Assembly (NCBI GenBank): GCA_964482685.1
Contig: CAYZZA010000021.1
Span: forward strand, 1-21,352
DNA length: 21,352 nucleotides
Direction of reading: 5' to 3'
From: CAYZZA01 sp964482685
Lineage (GTDB): Bacteria; Bacillota; Bacilli; Lactobacillales; Carnobacteriaceae_A
The position numbers and the translations under genes are program-made. Under the pieces are notes generated by a model. That model was not told where the DNA came from. It made no database searches and was given only the letters and a program-made list of their open reading frames with translations. Below are positions 7,600-14,811 of the stretch, piece after piece (the first letter of the stretch is position 1; each line of letters starts with the position of its first letter).

Positions 7600-8736
7600 T
7601 TAAGATGTGCGGATAGGTGTAATCAATTGGACAAATACACGTTCGTCTTCACTTGGAACTAGCACAAAAGGTCTTAAAGGAGAAAGAAGTTGAATCACCA
7701 CATCCATTGCACCAAATGTATTTAAAGCATCCTTCATGTAATCTGGGTTAAACGAGATTTCGAGTGGTTCTCCTTCAATTTTTATAAAAGCAACCTCTTC
7801 TTCTACTCGTCCAATATCTGGAGAGTTCCCCGTAAGGGTCACGGCATCTTTTTCAACAGTCATTTTAACTACATTGTTTTTACCCGCATGGGATAGAAGC
7901 GATGCCCGTTCAATCGCTCCTAATAAAACAGTCGCATCTAACGTAATGTACGTATTTGCAGAAGCTGGAATCAATCTTTCTGTATTTGGATAGTTTCCTT
8001 CTAACAAACGGGAATAAAAGTACGTATCAGGTGTTTTAAATAAGATTTGATTTTCAGTGACAATAATTTCAACATCTTCAGTGCTTTCACCAAGCAAACG
8101 CGAGAGTTCAGCTAAACTTTTCCCAGGTACGACAATGTTATACGAAATTTCATCAGATACCTCTAGTGGAATCACACGTTGGCTGAGTCGATGACTATCT
8201 GTTGCAACAGCTTTTAACTGTGAATTCCCGATGGATAAGTTGACTCCTGTCAAGATAGGACGACTCTCATGAAGGGAAACGGCAATGACTGTTTGTCTAA
8301 TCACTTGTTTTAACAAAGGAATAGAAATGTGGAAAGCTTCTTGTTCTTCAATCTGTGGCAAACGCGGATAATTGTCAGCATCCAATCCGTGAATAATAAA
8401 TTCGGATGAGGAAGATGTAATTTCTGTTTGGTACTTATCCTTTACTTCTAATGTGAACACATCATCTGGCAACTTACGGACAATATCACTAAAAAAGCGA
8501 GCTGGTTGAAGAACAATGGATCCTGTTTTCTCAATAAAAAGTTCATATTCTTTAGCCTCTGCGGATATAAACGTTTCAATAGAAATATCTGCATCACTAC
8601 CTGTAAGCGTTAAGCCTTGTTCGGTTAGGGTTAATTTTATTCCGGTAAGAATCGGAATAGTTGTCCTGTTTGATATGGCTAATTGGACTTCAGCAAGTTT
8701 TTTTAAGAACGGTGTACGTTTAATAGTAAATTTCAT
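7600..8736 (-). CDS. dnaN: DNA polymerase III beta subunit (sliding clamp)
   Basis: 378 residues, the normal length of the ring-shaped clamp that tethers the replicative polymerase to DNA. Three structurally similar domains are expected. Recognisable pieces are the start MKFTIKRTPFLKKLAEVQLAI, ISNRTTIPILTGIKL, VVPGKSLAELSRLL, the segment RLLEGNYPNTERLIP and the C-terminal PLRPFVLVPSEDERVFVQLITPIRTS, which carries the conserved hydrophobic partner-binding region. The ATG at 8736 has TTGGAGG 7 nt upstream. It follows dnaA after 232 bp that hold the second half of oriC. It is probably transcribed mainly from the dnaA promoter, since no good promoter is seen in the gap. Confidence 0.98.
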   Translation of the reverse strand: MKFTIKRTPFLKKLAEVQLAISNRTTIPILTGIKLTLTEQGLTLTGSDADISIETFISAEAKEYELFIEKTGSIVLQPARFFSDIVRKLPDDVFTLEVKDKYQTEITSSSSEFIIHGLDADNYPRLPQIEEQEAFHISIPLLKQVIRQTVIAVSLHESRPILTGVNLSIGNSQLKAVATDSHRLSQRVIPLEVSDEISYNIVVPGKSLAELSRLLGESTEDVEIIVTENQILFKTPDTYFYSRLLEGNYPNTERLIPASANTYITLDATVLLGAIERASLLSHAGKNNVVKMTVEKDAVTLTGNSPDIGRVEEEVAFIKIEGEPLEISFNPDYMKDALNTFGAMDVVIQLLSPLRPFVLVPSEDERVFVQLITPIRTS

Positions 8737-8968
8737 AAGATAGCCTCCAATAAGATAGTAGTGTCGTAAACATGTGTAAAGAAGCGTGTGCGCATATATA
8801 TAATATAGTTAATAAATAAGTACTAGTAGTAGGGCCTGTTGATACTGTGGAGAAGTAACGAACAACTTTGGTATATATGCATTTCTGTATGGGGATAACC
8901 TGTGGGTACTTTTGTGCATAACTTGCAGGTTATACACAAACCATTCTATGCGCATGTTTTAGAAAGAT
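8737..8968. other. oriC: oriC right part: DnaA boxes, DnaA-trio and unwinding element between dnaA and dnaN
   Basis: Reading from dnaA towards dnaN (minus strand): DnaA boxes TTATACACA (8930-8938, plus strand), TTATGCACA (8913-8921) and TTATCCCCA (8890-8898, one mismatch). Then come two abutting boxes TTCTCCACA (8846-8854, one mismatch) and GTATCAACA (8837-8845, two mismatches), the GC-rich GGCCC (8832-8836), and the repeated triplet TAG on the plus strand (8824-8832) followed by degenerate TAC, AAG. Last is an almost pure A/T stretch at 8793-8822. This is the order of the B. subtilis basal unwinding system: boxes, GC spacer, DnaA-trios, unwinding element. Function is inferred from that match. 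Confidence 0.85.
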
Positions 8969-10300
8969 TTACGAGAGGGTTTTTTTGATGTTTGCGATTT
9001 CTTTTTTGAACCCCGCGTCTTTTTTAATTAAAGTGCTAATTTTCTCATGTGCATGAATCACGGTTGTATGATCTTTTCCACCAAATTCTTGTCCAATTTT
9101 TGGCAAAGAAGCAGATGTCATTTCTCTAGAGAGATACATTGCAATTTGACGCGGCACGACTATAGAACGAACGCGTTTTTTTCCTTTTAAATCTTGGAGA
9201 GATAGATGGTAGTATTTGCACACTGCATGTTGAATGACCTCAATCGTGATGGTTCTTTTTGCATTGTTTGGCAACATGCTCTTCAATGCATCGGCCGCTA
9301 AGCTAGTGGTGATTTCTTTGCTTTCAATAGCTGCAAAAGCTTGTACACGAACTAGTGCGCCTTCTAACTCGCGAATATTTGAATCAATCTGCCCAGCGAT
9401 ATAACTCAAGGTATCACTTGGTATTTCCAACCCTTCTGCGTTGGCTTTTTTTCTCAAAATCGCAATGCGTGTTTCTAAATCCGGGGGTGTGATATCCACA
9501 GACAATCCCCACGCAAATCGAGAGACAAGTCTTTCTTGTAATTTAGGTATTTCATTTGGGAGTCGATCACTTGTTAGCACAATTTGTTTTCGTTCATCAT
9601 ATAGAGCATTAAAAGTGTGAAAGAATTCTTCTTGTGTGCCTTCTTTATCAGCGAAAAATTGAATGTCATCGACTAACAGTAAATCAACACTTCGGTAATC
9701 TTGTCTAAATTGTTCTGGATTTTTATTCTGAATCGAATTAATAAAATCATTAGCAAAGGTTTCACTAGACACATATTTAATCCGTGCATTTGGGCGAATA
9801 CTGAGCATTTGTTGCCCGATTGCATGCATCAGATGGGTTTTTCCAAGCCCAACCCCACCATAAAAGAAGAGAGGATTGTAAATAGTACCTGGCTCTTCGG
9901 CCACGACTAGTGCAGCGGCGTGTGCCATTTGGTTGCCTTTTCCTATTACAAAAGTATCAAACGTATATTTTTCATTCAGTAGTGTGGAATCTTTTGTTTG
10001 TCTTCCACTTGTAGAGTTTAAAGATGAGGAAGAAACGGTGTGTGTTTCTTCCTCATCTTTTGTAACAAACACAGGCGAAAATTCTTTTCCAAAATATTCA
10101 TACAAAAATTCAACTGTACGGGTGGTTAAGTTATTTTCCCAGTAGCCTTTATGTAGAGGAGAGGGAACTTCAATGACAACTGTTTTTTCTGTCAAATGAA
10201 TTGGATTTGCGCTTAGAATCCATGCATCGTAGCTGGGTTTTGAAAGTGTACTTTTAAATTTCTCCTGCAGAAAATGCCATAGAGATTGCAAATCATTCAT
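8969..10300 (-). CDS. dnaA: Chromosomal replication initiator DnaA
   Basis: 443 residues with the start chosen here. DnaA binds DnaA boxes and opens oriC. Domain I begins MNDLQSLWHFLQEKF (partner contacts), then a Ser/Thr-rich linker around residues 80-108, the AAA+ domain with Walker A GGVGLGKTH (148-156) and Walker B LLLVDD (about 207-212), the arginine segment ERLVSRFAWG, and the helix-turn-helix domain with FGGKDHTTVIHA near 406-417, where many bacteria have Arg for this Lys. The frame is open to 10438, but those 46 codons are DnaA-box DNA and promoter. ATG at 10298-10300 has AAGGAGG 6 nt upstream. A DnaA box overlaps the promoter, suggesting self-repression. The linker codons contain a perfect 17-bp inverted repeat (10020-10060). 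Confidence 0.98.
   Translation of the reverse strand: MNDLQSLWHFLQEKFKSTLSKPSYDAWILSANPIHLTEKTVVIEVPSPLHKGYWENNLTTRTVEFLYEYFGKEFSPVFVTKDEEETHTVSSSSLNSTSGRQTKDSTLLNEKYTFDTFVIGKGNQMAHAAALVVAEEPGTIYNPLFFYGGVGLGKTHLMHAIGQQMLSIRPNARIKYVSSETFANDFINSIQNKNPEQFRQDYRSVDLLLVDDIQFFADKEGTQEEFFHTFNALYDERKQIVLTSDRLPNEIPKLQERLVSRFAWGLSVDITPPDLETRIAILRKKANAEGLEIPSDTLSYIAGQIDSNIRELEGALVRVQAFAAIESKEITTSLAADALKSMLPNNAKRTITIEVIQHAVCKYYHLSLQDLKGKKRVRSIVVPRQIAMYLSREMTSASLPKIGQEFGGKDHTTVIHAHEKISTLIKKDAGFKKEIANIKKTLS
10020..10060. repeat. Perfect 17-bp inverted repeat inside dnaA (linker codons 81-94)
   Basis: Arms 10020-10036 and 10044-10060 are exact reverse complements (plus-strand left arm AAAGATGAGGAAGAAAC) separated by 7 nt. 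In the dnaA mRNA this gives a 17-bp stem with a 7-nt loop. The left half encodes KDEEET and the right half VSSSSL. It lies in the variable linker between domains I and III. There is no T tract after it, so it does not look like a terminator. Confidence 0.9.
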
Positions 10301-10331
10301 AATTTGCCTCCTTCGAAAATAGTTCTCTCTT

Positions 10332-10360
10332 ATAGTAACATGATTCTCAATAGTTTTCCA
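10332..10360 (-). promoter_or_regulatory. Candidate dnaA promoter overlapped by a DnaA box
   Basis: On the minus strand, -10 TACTAT (10332-10337) and -35 TGGAAA (10355-10360) are separated by 17 bp; each matches the consensus at 4 of 6 positions. A DnaA box TTTTCCACA (10354-10362, one mismatch) covers the -35. This is the usual layout for DnaA repressing its own gene. The ribosome site at 10307-10313 is about 20 nt downstream of the -10. Confidence 0.45.
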
Positions 10361-10710
10361 CAGATTTTTAAACCTGTGCATAAACAATACACAGGGGTAT
10401 GCATAAGTTGTCCACAGGATAAGTGCAAGTGTGGACAACCTAAAAAAGGTTTTGTTTGTTCAGAGGACAATGTGAATAACTAAGAAGGAAAAAACCCTTT
10501 GTCATCAATGTATTCAGTAGTTATGCACAGTAAAAAAGTTTTGTTTATAAAAGATACCCACAGGCAGTGGACATGTGTGTAAACTCTTAATAAGTATGTG
10601 TGTAAGTTTTTACTGATGGATTCAAGTGTGGACAAGTGTGGATAACTTGTGTGTAGAAATCGTCGTGTGTTGAAACATATTCACATTGTGGATGGGGGAT
10701 AAACATAAAT
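10340..10710. other. oriC: oriC left part: DnaA-box array between dnaA and rpmH
   Basis: At least ten sites match TTATNCACA with 0-1 mismatch. Perfect: 10375-10383 (minus), 10471-10479 (minus), 10521-10529 (plus), 10637-10645 (minus, TTATCCACA). One mismatch: 10354-10362 and 10408-10416 (plus); 10398-10406, 10430-10438, 10574-10582, 10597-10605 and 10627-10635 (minus). Weaker ones lie at 10648-10656 and 10687-10695. The boxes at 10408 and 10430 form a 10-bp inverted repeat; those at 10627 and 10637 are tandem with one base between. With the dnaA-dnaN array this makes a bipartite origin. No gene is present in 10301-10986; beyond 10710 there are only the rpmH promoter and a 12-bp palindrome at 10752-10763. 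Confidence 0.92.
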
Positions 10711-10878
10711 TGCTGTGCTGAATAAGCAGAATTTTTCTTTTAAGCAAACCTATGACATGTCATTTAGCTAGATTGAAATAAAAGAAGGAGATATTTAGTT
10801 GAATTTCTGATAAAATAAAAGAAACAAGTATGCTGTTTTATGTTTTTGACAAATCATCAAAGAGTTTTGAATAGAAAC

Positions 10879-10908
10879 TTGACAAACGCATATCTTTTTC
10901 TTTATACT
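10879..10908 (+). promoter_or_regulatory. rpmH promoter
   Basis: TTGACA (10879-10884) and TATACT (10903-10908) with an 18-bp spacer, a strong vegetative promoter. Transcription should start near 10915, about 70 nt before rpmH. It probably also drives rnpA, yidC and jag by read-through of the terminator at 11120. Confidence 0.8.
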
Positions 10909-10986
10909 TGTCTAGTCTGTCTGTTATGGATAGAGTAAACGATGATAACATTTAATGTGTCAAGATAGTTGGAGGTGTAATGACTT

Positions 10987-11121
10987 ATGAAAAGAACATA
11001 TCAACCTAAAAAGCGTCACCGTCAAACCGTGCATGGTTTCCGTAAAAGAATGAGCACAAAAAACGGTCGTAACATTTTGAAGAGTAGACGCCGTAAAGGC
11101 AGAAAAGTAATATCTGCATGA
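10987..11121 (+). CDS. rpmH: 50S ribosomal protein L34
   Basis: 44 residues: MKRTYQPKKRHRQTVHGF, then RKRMSTKNGRNILKSRRRKG and RKVISA. This is the very basic L34 sequence, nearly invariant in bacteria, and of normal length. It binds 23S rRNA. The ATG at 10987 follows GGAGGTG at 10971-10977. It is the first gene right of oriC, as in most bacteria. The stop codon TGA (11119-11121) is inside the left arm of a strong terminator, so most transcripts should end right after this gene. Confidence 0.97.
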   Translation: MKRTYQPKKRHRQTVHGFRKRMSTKNGRNILKSRRRKGRKVISA

Positions 11122-11153
11122 TCACTGAAACCTCTTCAGTGATCTTTTTTTTT
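11120..11153 (+). terminator. Terminator overlapping the rpmH stop codon
   Basis: Arms 11120-11129 and 11135-11144 (GATCACTGAA/TTCAGTGATC) form a perfect 10-bp stem with a 5-nt loop, followed by nine T (11145-11153). The last two bases of the rpmH stop codon are the first two bases of the stem. No separate promoter for rnpA is visible in the 31 bp that follow, so rnpA probably depends on leak through this terminator. Confidence 0.92.
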
Positions 11154-11184
11154 GCGAACTTAGCGTAGATGAGAGGGATAAAGC

Positions 11185-11523
11185 ATGAAAAAAACTTATC
11201 GAGTAAAAAAAGAAGCTGAGTTTCAACGTGTCTTCCATGAAGGGCGCTCAACGGCTAATAGGCAATTTGTGATTTATGTATTGGACAAAGAGGGACAAAG
11301 TCATTTTCGTGTTGGATTGTCTGTTGGAAAAAAGATTGGGAATGCGGTTATTCGAAATCGTGTCAAACGAAAAATCAGGCAATCTCTTTTAGAAGTCAAA
11401 GAAGAGTTGGATCCAACCAAAGATTTTTTGGTGATTGCGAGAAAACCAGTTGCGGATATGGAAATGCCAGAACTAAAAAAATCTCTAATACATGCCCTTA
11501 AAAAAGCAAATATGTTAAACTAA
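11185..11523 (+). CDS. rnpA: Ribonuclease P protein component
   Basis: 112 residues, a normal length. RnpA is the small basic protein of RNase P, which with the catalytic RNA removes 5' leaders from pre-tRNAs. It starts MKKTYRVKKEAEFQRVFHEG and carries the family signature VGKKIGNAVIRNRVKRKIRQ (residues 47-66), whose basic helix contacts the RNA. The ATG at 11185 follows GAGAGGG. It is separated from rpmH by a strong terminator. yidC follows after 47 nt. Confidence 0.97.
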   Translation: MKKTYRVKKEAEFQRVFHEGRSTANRQFVIYVLDKEGQSHFRVGLSVGKKIGNAVIRNRVKRKIRQSLLEVKEELDPTKDFLVIARKPVADMEMPELKKSLIHALKKANMLN

Positions 11524-11570
11524 ACAAGCAAAAAAATGCAAATCCCTATACATAAGGAGAGAATAAAGAA

Positions 11571-12407
11571 GTGGATAAACGTAAAAAAAAGTACCTCGTG
11601 TCCATGGTCCTCTTGCTCACGCTGTTTTTAGCTGCATGCGGAACGAGTGACATTACCTCTACCAGCAGTGGACTGTGGGAAGGAACGATTCTCTATCAAT
11701 TTTCACAAGTGATTTTATGGTTAGCTGATTTGTTTGGTGGGAATGAAGGAATTGGGATCATCTTATTCGTAGCTTTGATTCGAATTATTCTGTTGCCAGT
11801 CACTCATTTTCAAACAAAGACCATGCAACAAATGCAAGAATTGAATCCTCGTTTGGAAGAACTAAGAGAACAATATGCAGCGAAAGATGCTCAAACGCAA
11901 GATAAATTAAAAGAACAAACAGCACGCTTGTATGAAGAAGCAGGAGTGAATCCTTACTTAAGTTTTTTACCGATTCTTCTCCAAATGCCTATTTTGATTG
12001 CTTTGTATCAAGCAATTAGCCGTACTCCTGCTTTACGAACAGGTACTTTTTTATGGACACAATTGGGACAACCTGATCCACTTTTTATTTTTCCTATACT
12101 AGCAGCTTTCTTAACATGGCTGAATTCTTACTTAACCACAATGACAAGTGAACAAAAAGGTGGAGCACTGATGACTTATATCATGCCGCTCTTTATTTTG
12201 TTTGTAAGTATTCCACTTCCAAGTGCATTGTCACTTTATTTTGTCGTATCTAATGCATTTTCTGTTTTACAAACTCTTGCATTAAACAATCCATATAAAA
12301 TAATGAAAGAGAAACGGGAAAAAGAAGAAACCCAACGTCAAAAAGAAAGAGAAAGACGAAGAGCACTCAAAAAAGCAAAGAAAACAGGAAGAAATGTTAA
12401 AAAGTGA
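11571..12407 (+). CDS. yidC: Membrane protein insertase YidC/SpoIIIJ, lipoprotein, GTG start
   Basis: 278 residues. YidC inserts and folds membrane proteins, alone or with Sec. The N-terminus has a lysine-rich start, a hydrophobic core and the lipobox LAAC, with Cys23 as the expected lipidated residue, as in Gram-positive YidC. Membrane segments follow: about residues 38-58, 60-80 (containing Arg71, the conserved charge of the hydrophilic groove), a segment NPYLSFLPILLQMPILIALY, then PLFIFPILAAFLTWL and IMPLFILFVSIPLPSALSLYFVVSNAF. The tail is strongly basic (KEETQRQKERERRRALKK and beyond), fitting ribosome binding. The start is GTG at 11571 with AAGGAG 11 nt upstream. jag follows after 9 nt. 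A second YidC paralogue, if any, is elsewhere. Confidence 0.97.
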   Translation: MDKRKKKYLVSMVLLLTLFLAACGTSDITSTSSGLWEGTILYQFSQVILWLADLFGGNEGIGIILFVALIRIILLPVTHFQTKTMQQMQELNPRLEELREQYAAKDAQTQDKLKEQTARLYEEAGVNPYLSFLPILLQMPILIALYQAISRTPALRTGTFLWTQLGQPDPLFIFPILAAFLTWLNSYLTTMTSEQKGGALMTYIMPLFILFVSIPLPSALSLYFVVSNAFSVLQTLALNNPYKIMKEKREKEETQRQKERERRRALKKAKKTGRNVKK

Positions 12408-12416
12408 GGCAGCAAG

Positions 12417-13307
12417 ATGAAACGAAATGGGGGCACAACACTCATGAACAAGTACACAGCTCAGGCGTCTACCGTTAGTGAAGCGATTGAGAAAGCATTA
12501 AAAGAATTGAGTCTTTTAAAAGAAGATGCCGTTATTCAAGTAATTGAAGAAGGTAGAAAAGGGTTTTTAGGGATTGGACAAAAAGATGCAGTTGTGAGCG
12601 TATCGAGAAAAGAACCTACTCTTCTTTCCGATAATTTTTTGCCAAAAACTACGTTAAATTTAGATACAAAAGAACCCCTTTCTGTAACAGTAGAGCCAAC
12701 AGAGAGTTATCAGATTGAGCAACTAGACAGACACACAATTAGTAAATCCACTAAAATAGTGGAGAATGTGCCTGAAGAGAAGACTGGACAACAAGAAAAA
12801 GACGAACAGGCTAAGAAAGAAAAACAAAATGAGCGCGCGATTGAGCAAGCGCGCGTTTATTTAGAAACTATCGGGAAACATATGGGAGCTGACCCAATTA
12901 AGGTATACGTAAAACAAGAAAAACAGCGTGTTACTTTTACCATTGAAACGGATAAAGCCGGTCTAATGATTGGCCGTCATGGAAAAGTGCTCAATGCAAT
13001 TGAATCATTGGTGCAAGTAGTCTTGTATAAAGAAGCAGGTTCTAAATTAAATGCGGTCGTTGATACAGAAGACTACCGAGACCGCAGACAAGAAACACTC
13101 GAAAAATTAGCCGAACGAACAGCCCAACGAGTCATACGTACGCAGTCTCTTGTGAAATTAGAGCCGATGCCTGCGAATGAACGGAAACTGATTCATCATT
13201 ATTTAAGTAAGGAACCTCTCGTAGCAACAAAATCAGAAGGAAAAGAGCCATATCGTTATTTAACAATCGAACCGGCAGAGCGCGTAAAAGACACATCAGT
13301 AAAATAA
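12417..13307 (+). CDS. jag: RNA-binding protein Jag (KhpB/EloR)
   Basis: 296 residues. Jag/KhpB is an RNA-binding protein that in streptococci and lactobacilli works with KhpA in cell elongation and division control. Domains: Jag-N (about residues 10-65, SEAIEKALKEL and KGFLGIGQKDAVV), a charged linker rich in Lys/Glu/Gln, a KH domain with the GxxG loop IGRHG in TDKAGLMIGRHGKVLNAIES, and a C-terminal R3H domain with the motif RKLIHHYL. The ATG at 12417 has GAGG 7 nt upstream overlapping the yidC stop. A second in-frame ATG at 12444 (MNKYTAQ) fits homologue N-termini equally well; the choice is open. It is co-transcribed with yidC; a terminator follows. Confidence 0.95.
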   Translation: MKRNGGTTLMNKYTAQASTVSEAIEKALKELSLLKEDAVIQVIEEGRKGFLGIGQKDAVVSVSRKEPTLLSDNFLPKTTLNLDTKEPLSVTVEPTESYQIEQLDRHTISKSTKIVENVPEEKTGQQEKDEQAKKEKQNERAIEQARVYLETIGKHMGADPIKVYVKQEKQRVTFTIETDKAGLMIGRHGKVLNAIESLVQVVLYKEAGSKLNAVVDTEDYRDRRQETLEKLAERTAQRVIRTQSLVKLEPMPANERKLIHHYLSKEPLVATKSEGKEPYRYLTIEPAERVKDTSVK

Positions 13308-13312
13308 AACAC

Positions 13313-13360
13313 AAAAATGTTTCAATAGTGAGCGAACCTGCCCTTGTTGAAACATTTTTT
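13313..13360. terminator. Terminator after jag
   Basis: Arms 13313-13325 and 13347-13359 form a perfect 13-bp stem (AAAAATGTTTCAA and its complement) with a 21-nt loop. The A-rich left foot and T-rich right foot let it work on either strand. It starts 6 nt after the jag stop. The arms contain the half-sites TGTTTCA/TGAAACA of parS, but the spacing is far too wide for a ParB site. Confidence 0.85.
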
Positions 13361-13443
13361 GTTTAGACAATTCACAAAAATCGTGCCTCTTTATGACATG
13401 TAGAAAAAAGGGAGACCAATCGATAGAAAAGCAGGTGGAAGAG

Positions 13444-14730
13444 ATGAATATGGATGATGTTATTGCATTGGTAAACACGAATCGCGGAAAAGGAAGAAAA
13501 CATAATTTAAAAAGAATGTATGCTTTGTTGGATGAGTTAGGAAATCCGCAAAAAGAGATGAAATATATTCATATCGCTGGTACAAATGGAAAAGGATCGA
13601 CCTCTTCTTTTTTGTTGTCTATTCTTGAAACGGCAGGGTATCGTGTAGGATTGTTTACCTCTCCTCATTTAGAAAAAATACATGAGCGAATCCGCATAAA
13701 CAATGTGCTGATTTCAGATGAAGATTGGATTCAATTGACTAAAAAAGTAGCCCCAGCTGTTACGAAAATTGAAGCAGAAACAGGTGAAAGTCTCTATGCA
13801 TTTGAGATTCTGACTGCAGTTGCATTTTTGTATTTCTCTACACAGAAAAGTGATCTTGTTCTTTTAGAAGTAGGAATAGGTGGTAGATTGGATGCCACAA
13901 ATACGATTGACGAGTCTCTTGTTTCCGTCATTACCTCAATTGGGTTGGATCATGTGAAGATGCTTGGAGATACAGTAGAAAAAATAGCACAAGAAAAAGT
14001 AGGCATTTTAAAAGAGCGTGGAGAATTGGTTACTTTTAGCCCTTCTGAATCGGTGGATAGACTCTTTAAGCAAGCCGCTAAGGAAAAAAAGGCACAATAC
14101 TCTACCGTGCAAGAAGATAAAATTCATCTCGTCAAAACAACACAAAACAGGCAAGTCTTTGATTACAAAGACATGCATACGTTATCCATACAGGCAAGAG
14201 GATACCACCAAATTCAAAATGCTGTTTTAGCTATTGAAGTCACTGAAAAATTGATTGAAAAAGGGTATCATATATCTGAAGAAGCGTTAAGAAGAGGATT
14301 GGCCACAGCCTCTTGGCCGGGGAGATGGGAGCAAATATCGGAATCTCCACTTGCTTTTCTAGATGGCGCACACAACCAACCCGCAACCGCTGCCTTAATT
14401 GCTACAATCAAGGAATTGTTCCCCAATCAGAAAGTCACGTTTATTTTAGGCATGATGGAGGACAAGGACTACGAAAGCATGGTGGATGCTGTTTTGCCTC
14501 TAGCAAATAAATTTTTAACCCTTTCACCTGAATCGGACAGAGCAGTAAAAGGCTCCCGGATGGGAACGTTGCTTCAAGAACGAGGATTCAAAGCACAAGC
14601 CCTTTCTTCAGCATCTGAAGTACTAGAGTACATTGACACAAGAGCGGACAAAGATGAGGTTATTATTGTGTTTGGCTCTCTTTATTTGGTTGGAAACATA
14701 AAAAGAGAAATCAAAAAATTGCTGCATTAG
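13444..14730 (+). CDS. folC: Folylpolyglutamate synthase / dihydrofolate synthase
   Basis: 428 residues with the start used here. FolC adds glutamates to folates using ATP, and in many bacteria also makes dihydrofolate from dihydropteroate. Motifs of the Mur-ligase family: P-loop GTNGKGS (residues 46-52), the FTSPHLEKIHERIRIN segment, VGIGGRLDATN, LDHVKMLGDTVEKIAQEKVGILK, and the C-terminal DGAHNQPA. The frame is open to an ATG at 13393, but that one has no ribosome site. The ATG at 13444 follows AGGTGG with a 5-nt gap; ATG 13450 is also possible. It is not usually between jag and mnmE, so this is a lineage feature. No convincing promoter was seen; jag ends in a terminator upstream. Confidence 0.95.
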   Translation: MNMDDVIALVNTNRGKGRKHNLKRMYALLDELGNPQKEMKYIHIAGTNGKGSTSSFLLSILETAGYRVGLFTSPHLEKIHERIRINNVLISDEDWIQLTKKVAPAVTKIEAETGESLYAFEILTAVAFLYFSTQKSDLVLLEVGIGGRLDATNTIDESLVSVITSIGLDHVKMLGDTVEKIAQEKVGILKERGELVTFSPSESVDRLFKQAAKEKKAQYSTVQEDKIHLVKTTQNRQVFDYKDMHTLSIQARGYHQIQNAVLAIEVTEKLIEKGYHISEEALRRGLATASWPGRWEQISESPLAFLDGAHNQPATAALIATIKELFPNQKVTFILGMMEDKDYESMVDAVLPLANKFLTLSPESDRAVKGSRMGTLLQERGFKAQALSSASEVLEYIDTRADKDEVIIVFGSLYLVGNIKREIKKLLH

Positions 14731-14742
14731 TGGGCTCATTAC

Positions 14743-14811
14743 AAAAAACCTAAAAAACATTTTGTTTCTATGAAGTGAATAAATAGAAACAAAATGTTTT
14801 TTAGGTTTTTT
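14743..14811. terminator. Bidirectional terminator with a perfect 28-bp stem
   Basis: Arms 14743-14770 and 14784-14811 are exact reverse complements over 28 bases with a 13-nt loop. The left arm begins with six A and the right arm ends with six T, so it can stop transcription from both folC (plus) and the convergent unknown gene (minus). The first two bases of the unknown gene's stop codon complement (14810-14811) are in the right arm. Confidence 0.93.

Noticed and set aside
10301..10438. N-terminal extension of dnaA by 46 codons
   Set aside because: The stretch consists of DnaA boxes and the promoter, has no ribosome site at its ATG, and homologues begin at MNDLQSLW.
12834..12855. CGCGCG hairpin inside jag
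   Set aside because: A 6-bp stem in the linker codons (ERAIEQAR) with no flanking signal; likely a product of Ala/Arg codons.
13318..13354. parS half-sites TGTTTCA and TGAAACA after jag
   Set aside because: They are the arms of a terminator with a 21-nt loop, much too far apart for ParB.
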